Origin: Gammaproteobacteria bacterium | GTDB lineage: Bacteria > Pseudomonadota > Gammaproteobacteria > Xanthomonadales > SZUA-36 | Reading direction: 5' to 3' | Assembly (NCBI GenBank): GCA_021772935.1 | Contig: JAJFLA010000015.1 | Location: forward strand, 1 to 64,000 | DNA length: 64,000 bases | Shown here: positions 19,090 to 27,685 of the stretch, piece by piece | How the letters are laid out: each line of letters opens with the position of its first letter | Numbering within the stretch: position 1 is the first letter of the stretch | The notes under the pieces: generated by a model | The model's input: the letters and a program-made list of their open reading frames with translations, nothing else | Database searches by the model: none | Told to the model about the DNA's origin: nothing | Position numbers and translations under genes: made by a program

Positions 19090-21075
19090 CTATTGATCAC
19101 CCTCCACCAAGTATTTTTGCAGAAACATGATCGCAGCCTGCTGATAAACATCACGATTTTCCTTTTTACGATAACCATGGCCTTCATTCAAAGCATTCAT
19201 ATACCATACCGGTTGACCCTGTACCCGCAAGGCTTCCACCACCTGGATCGCTTCTGTGACCGGCACCCTGGGATCGTTCTGTCCCTGAACCACTAACATC
19301 GGTATTTTGATCCGATCAACATGGTTTAACGGGCTGATACTTTGCAAGTGCTTGCGCATAGCAGGGTCACGTTCATCGCCATATTCAGCACGTCTGAGAT
19401 CGCGACGGTAATCCTGCGTATTTTCAAGAAAGGTTACAAAATTGCTGATGCCCACAACGTCCACTGCAGCTTTGATGCGGTCGCTGTAATGCACAGAACT
19501 CGCCAGCACCATGTAACCCCCATAACTGCCGCCATAAACTGCCACACGATTCTTATCCAGATCCGGCTGGGTGGCTATCCAATCCAGCAAGGCACCGATG
19601 TCCTTGACTGAATCTTCACGTTTAAAACCATTATCCATGGACATGTAGTGCTTACCATAACCAGCTGAACCGCGTACATTGGGTCGAATCACGGCTGCTC
19701 CAAGTTTATTGATCCACATCTGGTAGGTACTGCTGAAAGATGGACGCGACTGACTCTCCGGGCCACCGTGGATTGCAATAATAACTGGGTGTGGGCCCTT
19801 ACCTGTGGGTTTGTAAACCCAGGCAGGTATGTTTTCAGGACCACCGCTGGCACTGTCAAACGTGGGGTAATGAACCAGGTCCGGCTCGATAAAACTGTCG
19901 GTATCCAGCCCACCCACCTCACTATAGGTCCAACGTTGCATATCTCCGTATTCCAATGCCCCCTCACCCAGTTCCAGTACAAAGCTGTCACTGGGTGTTT
20001 TGGATGTATTCAGCGTCAGGCCCAACTTGCGGCCGTCAGGACTAAAACCCATACCACCGGCCAGACCGGTAGGAATTGCAGTTATCGCAGCAAATTGACG
20101 ACTGGCCATATCCAGCAGATAAATCTGTGACATACCATCTACGTTCACAGAAAAAACAGCGCGGCTACGATCATTGCTGACCGCACCACCTTCAACATTC
20201 CAGGGGATGTCAGCGGTCAGGATGACCGGTGCAGCGCCTTCTTCAAGAGATTGCCAGGCCAACTGCTGAAAATCACCCTTCACATCAGTGATGTACCAAA
20301 ATCCTGTGCCCTCGCTATCAAAGGCAAACGGAAAATTCGAACTTGGGTTTTCCGGATCTCCCGCGAGTAAACGCAAATCTCCAGTTTCGATATCCAGCAG
20401 ATGAATCCTTGAATCCGCGTTGCCGACATAATTAAGAATCAGCAATTTACGATTATCCGGAGAAAAGTCGGATGCCGCCCAATAGGTTCCATCCGGGGAT
20501 TCCAGCGCCATACGTGCGGTTTCTGAATTGGACACGTCCATCAGCCAGACGTCATTGGATGCTCCATTACGTCGTGTACTCTGATAAGCAATCCGACTGC
20601 CGCTGCGATCCCAGACCACTGAGCCATTGCGTGATTCACCATCGGTCAACATGATAGCGTCATCATTACCGGCCGGATCGAGTAAAAATATCTGCGAGAA
20701 CTCACTACCACCAGCGTCCATGGTAAAGACCATTTTTGACCCGCCTGGCTGGCGTTGAAGCCCCCCTACCGGTTCATCAAAAAAAGTCACCTGCTGACGT
20801 GCGCCACCCGCATGACTAACTCGGTGTATCTGACCCACGTCACCAAAACGGGTTGAAATAAAGATACCGTTCCCATCCTCAGTCCAGTCCTGAAACCCGG
20901 CTGAACGCACATTCTGGTAACGCTTAAGACTGCTCACAACAGAAGCCGGTATTTCCGGGATATCCTGCATCACCAAATTGCCATTATTGGTTTGGGTCGT
21001 GCTTACTTCAGCCAGCGCAATTGTGCTGAATATCATCAGCGTCAGACCGTTTACAAGAATAAGATTGTGTTTCAC
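19090..21075 (-). CDS. Exported S9-family peptidase (beta-propeller plus prolyl-oligopeptidase domain)
   Basis: About 661 residues. A GTG at 21075 with GGAG six bases upstream gives a signal peptide (KHNLILVNGLTLMIFSTIALA). The middle has repeated propeller blades (DWTEDGNGIFISTRFGD, DRSGSRIAYQSTRR, DFSPDNRKLLILNYVG). The C-terminal hydrolase has the nucleophile in YGGSYGGYMVLASS, the acid near QNDPRVPVTEAIQ and the histidine in NEGHGYRKKEN. It probably cleaves peptides in the periplasm as an aminopeptidase or dipeptidyl peptidase. Confidence 0.87.
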   Translation of the reverse strand: MKHNLILVNGLTLMIFSTIALAEVSTTQTNNGNLVMQDIPEIPASVVSSLKRYQNVRSAGFQDWTEDGNGIFISTRFGDVGQIHRVSHAGGARQQVTFFDEPVGGLQRQPGGSKMVFTMDAGGSEFSQIFLLDPAGNDDAIMLTDGESRNGSVVWDRSGSRIAYQSTRRNGASNDVWLMDVSNSETARMALESPDGTYWAASDFSPDNRKLLILNYVGNADSRIHLLDIETGDLRLLAGDPENPSSNFPFAFDSEGTGFWYITDVKGDFQQLAWQSLEEGAAPVILTADIPWNVEGGAVSNDRSRAVFSVNVDGMSQIYLLDMASRQFAAITAIPTGLAGGMGFSPDGRKLGLTLNTSKTPSDSFVLELGEGALEYGDMQRWTYSEVGGLDTDSFIEPDLVHYPTFDSASGGPENIPAWVYKPTGKGPHPVIIAIHGGPESQSRPSFSSTYQMWINKLGAAVIRPNVRGSAGYGKHYMSMDNGFKREDSVKDIGALLDWIATQPDLDKNRVAVYGGSYGGYMVLASSVHYSDRIKAAVDVVGISNFVTFLENTQDYRRDLRRAEYGDERDPAMRKHLQSISPLNHVDRIKIPMLVVQGQNDPRVPVTEAIQVVEALRVQGQPVWYMNALNEGHGYRKKENRDVYQQAAIMFLQKYLVEGDQ

Positions 21076-21297
21076 AGCTGTCTCCGGAACATGATCAAAT
21101 ACCAACGAGGGAGCGTAACTCAAAAAAGTGTAACTGGCACATGAAGAAAGTAATTAGTACCGAACGGGCTCAATGGCGAATTTGTGTCGTGCAGGGTGTC
21201 GCACTAATTTTCGATTGTGATTTCGCAAAACGCGTCTTACTGCTAAAGTTGCGGACAAGCTGAGCAGGAACCGATTCTCACAAAACACCAATCAAGC

Positions 21298-22836
21298 ATG
21301 CAATTGGACCGAAAAAATTCAACCGTGAAACGCCTTGCACTGGTCATCGCACCACTGATCGGCCTGTCACTCATCCTGTTTGGTAATCTGGCACCCGAAA
21401 ACCCAAAGATTACATACACACTGGCCATCGCGATTTTGATGGCCATCTGGTGGATCACCGAGGCCATACCACTTGCTGTAACCGCATTATTACCCGTTGT
21501 ACTTTTTCCGGTATTCGGCGTGGTCGATGGGAAAACCATCTCAGCGATGTATTTCAACCACCTGATATTTCTTTTTATAGGTGGGTTTCTGATGGCATTG
21601 GCGATGCAGCGCTGGGATCTGCACCGGCGTATCGCGATCAAGGTCTTAATGTTTTTTGGCATCAGTCCCGGAAGAATACTGATGGGTTTTATGGTTGCAA
21701 CCGCCTTTCTTTCGATGTGGATGTCGAATACTGCAACCACCATGATGATGATCCCTATTGCCTTGTCAATCATTTATAAACTTGAAGAAATATTGGGCAA
21801 GGTAAAACTGGGAACTTATTCGATCGGCTTGCTGTTGGGTATTGCATACTCGGCGTCCATCGGTGGCATAGCAACATTGGTAGGTACACCGCCCAACCTG
21901 TCTTTTGCACGAATCGTAAGTATCATTTTTCCGGCAATGCCGGAGATATCATTTGCAGACTGGCTTATATTTGCTATCTGGATCACGGTTCTCGTGTTCA
22001 TTGCAGCATGGTTGTTATTGCTTGTTATGTACAGGCCAAAACAAGCATGGGATGGCATCAATAAGGAGGAGTTTAAAAAAGAATACCAACTGCTGGGCAA
22101 GGCAAAACCGGAGGAGAAAATCATACTTGTCCTGTTTGTTTTGATGGCCCTGCTGTGGGTGTTCAGATCCGGCTTTCATATTGGTTTTGTTGAGATTCCA
22201 GGCTGGTCACAATTATTTGATCATCCGGAATATATCAACGATGGTACCGTCGCCATCACGATTGCCGTCTTACTGTTTATTATCCCCTCAAGCTCAAACA
22301 AGGGTGAAAGACTGATGAACTGGGAAACAGCCAACCGCCTGCCCTGGCACATCGTGATTTTATTTGGCGGTGGTTTTGCTTTGGCTAAAGGCTTTGTGGA
22401 TTCCGGTTTATCGATCTGGTTTGGTGAACAACTATCCGGTCTGGCGGGAACTCACCCCATGGTTCTTACCTCGGTCATTGTGACCATGATGTCATTTTTA
22501 ACCGAACTGACATCCAATACTGCCAGCACCGAGATGATTTTGCCGATCCTCGCAGGCCTGGCAGTCAGCATCCAAATCAACCCGCTATTGCTGATGATAC
22601 CAGCGACATTGGCTGCATCTCTTGCATTTATGTTACCGGTTGCTACCCCGCCCAACGCGATTGTTTTTGGAACCGGTAAATTGCAAATCAAGGATATGGT
22701 TAAAACCGGCTTACTGCTGAACCTGGTAAGCATTGTCATTACAACGCTGGTGACTTATTTTTGGGGAACACTCGTGTTCAAAATTGATGTTAACAGCTTT
22801 CCTGATTGGGCCATGACAATAAGTGGTGGCGGATAA
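21298..22836 (+). CDS. SLC13-family sodium:anion symporter (DASS)
   Basis: The 512-residue protein has about 11-12 hydrophobic segments and both family signatures: MSNTATTMMMIPIALS with GTPPNLSFARIVS in the first half, and ELTSNTASTEMILPIL with LPVATPPNAIVFG in the second. The paired SNT-type motifs bind sodium and a carboxylate. Likely substrates are C4-dicarboxylates or other small anions. No strong Shine-Dalgarno precedes the ATG, so the start is somewhat uncertain. It is divergent from the S9 peptidase. Confidence 0.9.
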   Translation: MQLDRKNSTVKRLALVIAPLIGLSLILFGNLAPENPKITYTLAIAILMAIWWITEAIPLAVTALLPVVLFPVFGVVDGKTISAMYFNHLIFLFIGGFLMALAMQRWDLHRRIAIKVLMFFGISPGRILMGFMVATAFLSMWMSNTATTMMMIPIALSIIYKLEEILGKVKLGTYSIGLLLGIAYSASIGGIATLVGTPPNLSFARIVSIIFPAMPEISFADWLIFAIWITVLVFIAAWLLLLVMYRPKQAWDGINKEEFKKEYQLLGKAKPEEKIILVLFVLMALLWVFRSGFHIGFVEIPGWSQLFDHPEYINDGTVAITIAVLLFIIPSSSNKGERLMNWETANRLPWHIVILFGGGFALAKGFVDSGLSIWFGEQLSGLAGTHPMVLTSVIVTMMSFLTELTSNTASTEMILPILAGLAVSIQINPLLLMIPATLAASLAFMLPVATPPNAIVFGTGKLQIKDMVKTGLLLNLVSIVITTLVTYFWGTLVFKIDVNSFPDWAMTISGGG

Positions 22837-22880
22837 AGATTGCGTCTGAAAATGCGTTTTGTTTTTTATCTGCTAATATT

Positions 22881-22939
22881 CTAGAGAGCCTCTGAACAAG
22901 TCTGTAGCCTCTGGCGAGACTTGTTCAGAGGCTTTCTAG
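22881..22939. repeat. 59-bp CTAG-bounded palindrome (MITE-like or hairpin terminator)
   Basis: Two 23-base arms (22881-22903 and 22917-22939) are complementary at 22 of 23 positions, with a 13-base loop. The arms contain GCCTCTGAACAAGTCT and both outer ends read CTAG. CTAG fits the YTAR target duplication of IS5-type elements, so this may be a tiny MITE. It lies 45 bases after the SLC13 stop and may also terminate transcription. Confidence 0.7.
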
Positions 22940-22983
22940 GTGCAATACAATTAACCAACCAACTAAAATCGAGGGAGAGTTAG

Positions 22984-23295
22984 ATGAACGCCATTAAGAT
23001 TATTCGCCTGCTAGGACTGGTGGTCGCGATCGTTGCCGCATTTGTAGCAATTCCATATGTCACATTAGTTATGATAGTTCTTGGTCTTGCTGTTGGCTTT
23101 ATGGGTGTCGCCGAAGAACGGCGCCTGATGTTCCTGGTCACTGCAGCCACACTGACCATCGTTGCCGATTCACTTGGACCGATCCCAGTCGTCGGAGACT
23201 ACCTCACAGCGATTCTGAACAACATCAGCACCATCCTTAACGCAGGTGCTGTAGCCGTCATTCTGATGAGCATCAAGGATCGTGTTACTGAATAA
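22984..23295 (+). CDS. Small two- to three-helix membrane protein of unknown function
   Basis: 103 residues, almost all hydrophobic: helix 1 LLGLVVAIVAAFVAIPYVTL, helix 2 in VIVLGLAVGFMGVAEE-type sequence, and a C-terminal amphipathic/hydrophobic part ending NAGAVAVILMSIKDRVTE. GAGGGAGAGTTAG before the ATG is a strong ribosome site and a 15-bp-stem terminator follows, so it is a real single-gene unit. I do not recognise the family. Confidence 0.75.
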   Translation: MNAIKIIRLLGLVVAIVAAFVAIPYVTLVMIVLGLAVGFMGVAEERRLMFLVTAATLTIVADSLGPIPVVGDYLTAILNNISTILNAGAVAVILMSIKDRVTE

Positions 23296-23310
23296 GAGCA
23301 ATTTCAGCAA

Positions 23311-23345
23311 TAAAATAAGGCCTGCCTCGCGCAGGCCTTATTTTA
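23311..23345. terminator. Strong bidirectional-looking terminator
   Basis: Arms TAAAATAAGGCCTGC and GCAGGCCTTATTTTA are perfectly complementary over 15 bases around CTCGC. The A/T-rich outer part gives a T-tract on either strand. It sits 16 bases after the small membrane protein gene. Confidence 0.88.
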
Positions 23346-23483
23346 TAAGCAGTCGGCCAAGGTAATAGCATAACCGCTAAAACAGGCAACAAAACTCCGT
23401 TTATTAAAACCCCACCAGGGGAATCCTGAGCTATCATACGCCTCATTATTGACCCAATCACCATAACTGCCAGAGAGAACTCC

Positions 23484-26400
23484 ATGAAGTTACGTGTCCT
23501 GTTTAGTCTTTTGTTTTTCACCAATCTGCAGGTTCTGGCAGATGACCCTGCAGCTGAAGATGAAGAGAAAGCCAAGTGGGAGGTCAGCTCTGATCAGTAT
23601 CACACACAGGAAATCAACATCGACACCACCTCGACGACCTGGTCAAATGTTAGCGTCAACCAGGATGGAAAAACCCTGATCTTCGATATGCTGGGTGATA
23701 TTTATTCGATTCCCATCCGTGGTGGCGATGCCACCGCATTGACCCATGGCATCGAATGGAATTATCAACCACGTTTCAGTCCCGATGGAAGTCGAATCGC
23801 TTTTGTCAGCGACCGCGCAGGCGGTGATAACCTGTGGATCATGAATGCCGATGGAAGTGATGCACATGCGGTAACGGATGAAGCCGAACACCTGGTGCAT
23901 AACCCGGCCTGGAGTCCGGATGGCAATTACCTGGTTGGCCGCAAGGGCTATTATTCCACCCGCTCGATCCCAGCGGGTGAAATTTGGATGTTCCATCATG
24001 GTGGTGGCAATGGTGTAAACCTGGTCAAACGACCCCACGCTGAAAGTGACCAGAAAAACCGCTCAGAGCCGGTTTTCTCTGTTGATGGCAAGTATGTTTA
24101 CTACAGTGCAGATGTCACGGCCGGCAAGACCTGGGCCTATAACAAGAATTCGGTTGATTCCCTGTTTGCAATCAAACGTCTGGAATTAGCCACAGGTGAA
24201 ACCAGCACCGTGGTCAGCGGTCCTGGTGGTGCAATTCGCCCGACCCCTTCACCCGACGGTAAATCACTGGCCTATCTAAAACGGCGTCTAGGGCTGGTGA
24301 CTCAGATCATGGTCAAAAACCTGGAATCCGGTCTGGAAAAACTGGTCTTTGACGGCTTTGAGCGCGACCTGCAGGAATCCAGTGGATCAGAAGGTAACGC
24401 ACCGGCTATAGCCTGGTTGCCGGATGGTCAATCGATTGCTTTCTGGAGCGCCGGCAAGTTTCAACGGGTGAATGTAGCCGATAGCAGCGTCAGCGAGATT
24501 CCTGTACATATTAATACCAGCAAAAAGATTCGGTCGGCGTTGCGCAACAAGGTTAAAGTGGCAACTGACACATTTGAAGTCAACGGAATCCGTTGGGCCA
24601 GTTTTACCGCAGATAAAAAACAAGTCATATTCCAGGCACTGGGTTATATCTGGATCAAAGACATCGCCAGTGGCAAGCAGCACCGTCTGACACGGCAAAC
24701 AGGTCACAATGAATTTTATCCAGTCATCGCGCCCGATGGCCGCTCAGTGCTTTATACCACCTGGAATGATCAGGACTTTGGCTCGGTGCGTATCAGCAAG
24801 CTAAAAGGCCACAAAACCTCGGTATTGACAACTCAAGCTGGTCATTATGTAGAACCGGCATTCTCCACCGACGGCAAGCAAGTGGTGTTTCGCAAGATTG
24901 AGGGTGGCTACCTGTTATCACCGCTATGGTCGCAAAACCCGGGTATCTACCGTGTGCCTGTGAGTGGCAATCAAGCACCCGTGTTGGTTAGTAAAAAAGG
25001 TTCTAACCCGCACTTCAATGCCGATGCCGACCGTGTTTTCTTTACTGCCGCTACGGGCAAATTGAATAATGAATTACTGTTACACAGCGTCAATCTGGAT
25101 GGCAAAGACCAACGTGATCATTTACATGGCACCAAGGCCACACAATTCCGCGTATCACCGGACCAACGCTGGGTGGCGTTCAGTGAAAACTTCAAGACAT
25201 ATGTGGCACCTTTCTTCAGCAATGGTAAAACCATCAAGTTGAGTGGCAAAACTACCGATTTCAGTGTCCGGCAGGTATCTGCCCGCAGCGGGGAGTTTCT
25301 CAACTGGGCCGCAGATAGCAAGGCAATTGACTGGTCACACGGTCGCTATCTTTATCGGCGCGATTTAAATCGGGCTTTTGCTTTCCTCGAAGGTGCGCCG
25401 GAAACCCTGCCCGATCCAGCTGAGACAGGTCTGGATCTCGCCTTCACACAGGCAGGTGATCAACCACAAGGGACCATTGCACTGATGGGCGGGCGCGTAA
25501 TCACCATGCGTGATGCCAATCAGCAACATGAAGTCATCGAAGACGGCATCGTTATCATTGAAAACAACCGCATCACAGTGGTCGGGCCACGTGGAGACGT
25601 TGATATTCCAGCAACTGCCTTTCAACTGGATGTTGCAGGTAAAACAGTGTTGCCCGGACTTGTAGACGCACACGCACACGGTGGCATGGGCAGCAATGAA
25701 ATCATTCCACAACAGAACTGGATGCAGCTGGCCAACCTGGCATTTGGTGTTACCACCATTCACGACCCATCGAATGATACCAGCGAATTTTTTGCGGCCT
25801 CAGAGCTGCAAAAAACCGGTCAGCTTCTCGCACCGAGAGTGTTTGGCACTGGCACGATTCTCTATGGCGCCTACGTACCCGGCTATAGTGCCGAAATTAA
25901 CAATCTGGAAGATGCACAATTCCACCTGCAACGTTTGAAAGACGCAGGTGCGATCTCGGTGAAAAGTTATAACCAGCCACGCCGCGAGCAACGCCAACAG
26001 ATCATCCAGGCTGCTTCTGAATTGGACATGATGGTAGTGCCGGAAGGTGGCATGAGATTTCAACACAATATGACCATGCTGGTCGATGGTCACACAACAC
26101 TTGAACACTCTGTACCCGTTCAAAATGTCTATGACGATGTAAAACAATTGTGGTCACAGATCGAAACGGCCTACACACCCACTTTCATTGTCTCCTATGG
26201 CGGCTTAATGGGCGAAGAATACTGGTATGACCGCACCAACGTATGGGAAAACCCACGTCTGTTGCGCTATACCCCGAAAAGTATCGTCTACCCGCGCTCG
26301 ATCCGTCGTCCCAAGGCACCGGATTCTGAGTACAACCACATTTATGTGGCACGCACGGCCAAAGCACTGCGCGATATGGGTGTCAGGGTGAATATCGGTG

Positions 26401-26792
26401 CCCACGGTCAACGCGCAGGTCTCGCCGCGCACTGGGAGATGTGGTCGATGGTGCAAGGTGGTTTCAGCCCCTTTGAAGCTCTGCGTGGTGCAACCATTGA
26501 TGGCGCCTACAGCCTTGGCATGGATCACCAGATCGGTTCACTGGAAGTAGGTAAACTAGCGGACATCATGATTGTTGACGGCAATCCATTGGAAGATATT
26601 TACCGTTCTGAGTACGTCAGTCACACCGTGATAAACGGGCGTCTATACGAGGTGGCCGATATGAATCAAATTGCACCCAAGAAAGTGGCCCGACAGCCCT
26701 TGTTCTTTGAGCTCGAAGGCGGCGACGCCTGGAGCAATAGCGCACAACATTCGCTAGAGCAAAAAGCCAAAGCTTTGCATTGGCAACACTAA
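23484..26792 (+). CDS. Exported amidohydrolase with N-terminal TolB-like beta-propeller
   Basis: A 1102-residue protein with a signal peptide (MKLRVLFSLLFFTNLQVLA), then about 600 residues of WD40/TolB-like blades (PRFSPDGSRIAFVSDRAGG, AWSPDGNYLVGRKG). A metal-dependent amidohydrolase domain starts near residue 660: VLPGLVDAHAHGG holds the HxH metal pair, SVKSY may supply the lysine, HTTLEHS and NIGAHGQRAGLAAHWEM further histidines. The end ADIMIVDGNPLEDIY is typical. Relatives are called amidohydrolases or prolidase-like. It is a periplasmic hydrolase; substrate unknown. Confidence 0.87.
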   Translation: MKLRVLFSLLFFTNLQVLADDPAAEDEEKAKWEVSSDQYHTQEINIDTTSTTWSNVSVNQDGKTLIFDMLGDIYSIPIRGGDATALTHGIEWNYQPRFSPDGSRIAFVSDRAGGDNLWIMNADGSDAHAVTDEAEHLVHNPAWSPDGNYLVGRKGYYSTRSIPAGEIWMFHHGGGNGVNLVKRPHAESDQKNRSEPVFSVDGKYVYYSADVTAGKTWAYNKNSVDSLFAIKRLELATGETSTVVSGPGGAIRPTPSPDGKSLAYLKRRLGLVTQIMVKNLESGLEKLVFDGFERDLQESSGSEGNAPAIAWLPDGQSIAFWSAGKFQRVNVADSSVSEIPVHINTSKKIRSALRNKVKVATDTFEVNGIRWASFTADKKQVIFQALGYIWIKDIASGKQHRLTRQTGHNEFYPVIAPDGRSVLYTTWNDQDFGSVRISKLKGHKTSVLTTQAGHYVEPAFSTDGKQVVFRKIEGGYLLSPLWSQNPGIYRVPVSGNQAPVLVSKKGSNPHFNADADRVFFTAATGKLNNELLLHSVNLDGKDQRDHLHGTKATQFRVSPDQRWVAFSENFKTYVAPFFSNGKTIKLSGKTTDFSVRQVSARSGEFLNWAADSKAIDWSHGRYLYRRDLNRAFAFLEGAPETLPDPAETGLDLAFTQAGDQPQGTIALMGGRVITMRDANQQHEVIEDGIVIIENNRITVVGPRGDVDIPATAFQLDVAGKTVLPGLVDAHAHGGMGSNEIIPQQNWMQLANLAFGVTTIHDPSNDTSEFFAASELQKTGQLLAPRVFGTGTILYGAYVPGYSAEINNLEDAQFHLQRLKDAGAISVKSYNQPRREQRQQIIQAASELDMMVVPEGGMRFQHNMTMLVDGHTTLEHSVPVQNVYDDVKQLWSQIETAYTPTFIVSYGGLMGEEYWYDRTNVWENPRLLRYTPKSIVYPRSIRRPKAPDSEYNHIYVARTAKALRDMGVRVNIGAHGQRAGLAAHWEMWSMVQGGFSPFEALRGATIDGAYSLGMDHQIGSLEVGKLADIMIVDGNPLEDIYRSEYVSHTVINGRLYEVADMNQIAPKKVARQPLFFELEGGDAWSNSAQHSLEQKAKALHWQH

Positions 26793-26842
26793 TAACAGTA
26801 AAACCGGGATCAACGACAGGACTGGGGTCAGGTTAAAGCACA

Positions 26843-26887
26843 GGGGTCAGGTTCATTTGAGTCTTTGATTCAAATGAGCCTGACCCC
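26843..26887. repeat. GGGGTCAG-type palindromic repeat
   Basis: GGGGTCAGGTTCATTTGA (26843-26860) is matched 17 of 18 by the reverse complement at 26870-26887, leaving a nine-base loop. A further GGGGTCAGG half unit lies at 26824. The same GGGGTCAG core with CAAATG is at 7786-7902. It separates the amidohydrolase gene from the next gene and could act as a transcript-end stabiliser. Confidence 0.7.
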
Positions 26888-26969
26888 ACCCCTATTTAAA
26901 CCCGATCATTTTCAGAGCAACTGTTGTGTATACTTAGAAAGGTCACAAACATAACTGAAGGGGATTGGT

Positions 26970-27665
26970 ATGTTTAAATTTGTACATTTGGTCTGGTTGC
27001 TGGGATCTGTTACGGCACTCGCCATCGATAAGCCGCCAGAAGCTGATCTCGATGAAGACGCGGAAGATGCCCTTGTACTGGAGGTGGTCACCGTTACGGG
27101 GCAAGCCAGGAAACTGAGCTTAAAACACGAAACACGCTTACGTATCATTCGTCAGGCCTGGGACCAGCCACGAAGTCGACTCAAAAAAGACAGAGATAAG
27201 ATGGTTTGCTGGCTGGCGACGCCCACAGGAACGCATTTTCAACATGTAACCTGCGCCCGCAATGGTGATTTGGAATCGATGCGAACCCATAACAGTCTTG
27301 CCGGATATGGCAGACGTCACTTCAGGCGAAGCATACTCGCTGATAATTCGGCAACGATACGTGCAACCTTAGCCCACCTTTCTGACACTGGGTATTTTGA
27401 CAAAGAATTTGTAGCTATCGCTTCATCTGGCGGCCAACCGCCGAAAGATGTTCCAGATGTACCCGAGCTGAAAAAGTTCGCAAAAGCCTGGTTGGAGACC
27501 GAAAATCTGAAAAAAACCGGTCAGACCGAAGCAAAACAAATTGAGGCGATAACGACACAAGGTCTCACACTGAAGCGCTATAACCGGCTGGTCGAGTTGA
27601 CCGCCAGCCATCAGAGCATCAAAAACAAAGTGACAGAGTTAGTGGTGGAGCTACGACAGTCATAA
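26970..27665 (+). CDS. Exported protein of unknown function with a TonB-box-like N-terminus
   Basis: 231 residues with a signal peptide (MFKFVHLVWLLGSVTALA) and an acidic stretch (PPEADLDEDAEDA). LVLEVVTVTGQARK follows and resembles the EEVVVTG element at the start of TonB-dependent receptors. The rest is basic and helical with two cysteines (MVCWLATPTG and VTCARNGD). AAGGGG seven bases before the ATG supports the start. No family is recognised. It converges with the oligopeptidase gene. Confidence 0.65.
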   Translation: MFKFVHLVWLLGSVTALAIDKPPEADLDEDAEDALVLEVVTVTGQARKLSLKHETRLRIIRQAWDQPRSRLKKDRDKMVCWLATPTGTHFQHVTCARNGDLESMRTHNSLAGYGRRHFRRSILADNSATIRATLAHLSDTGYFDKEFVAIASSGGQPPKDVPDVPELKKFAKAWLETENLKKTGQTEAKQIEAITTQGLTLKRYNRLVELTASHQSIKNKVTELVVELRQS

Positions 27666-27685
27666 TCGAAAAGCTGGTTCAAGAA

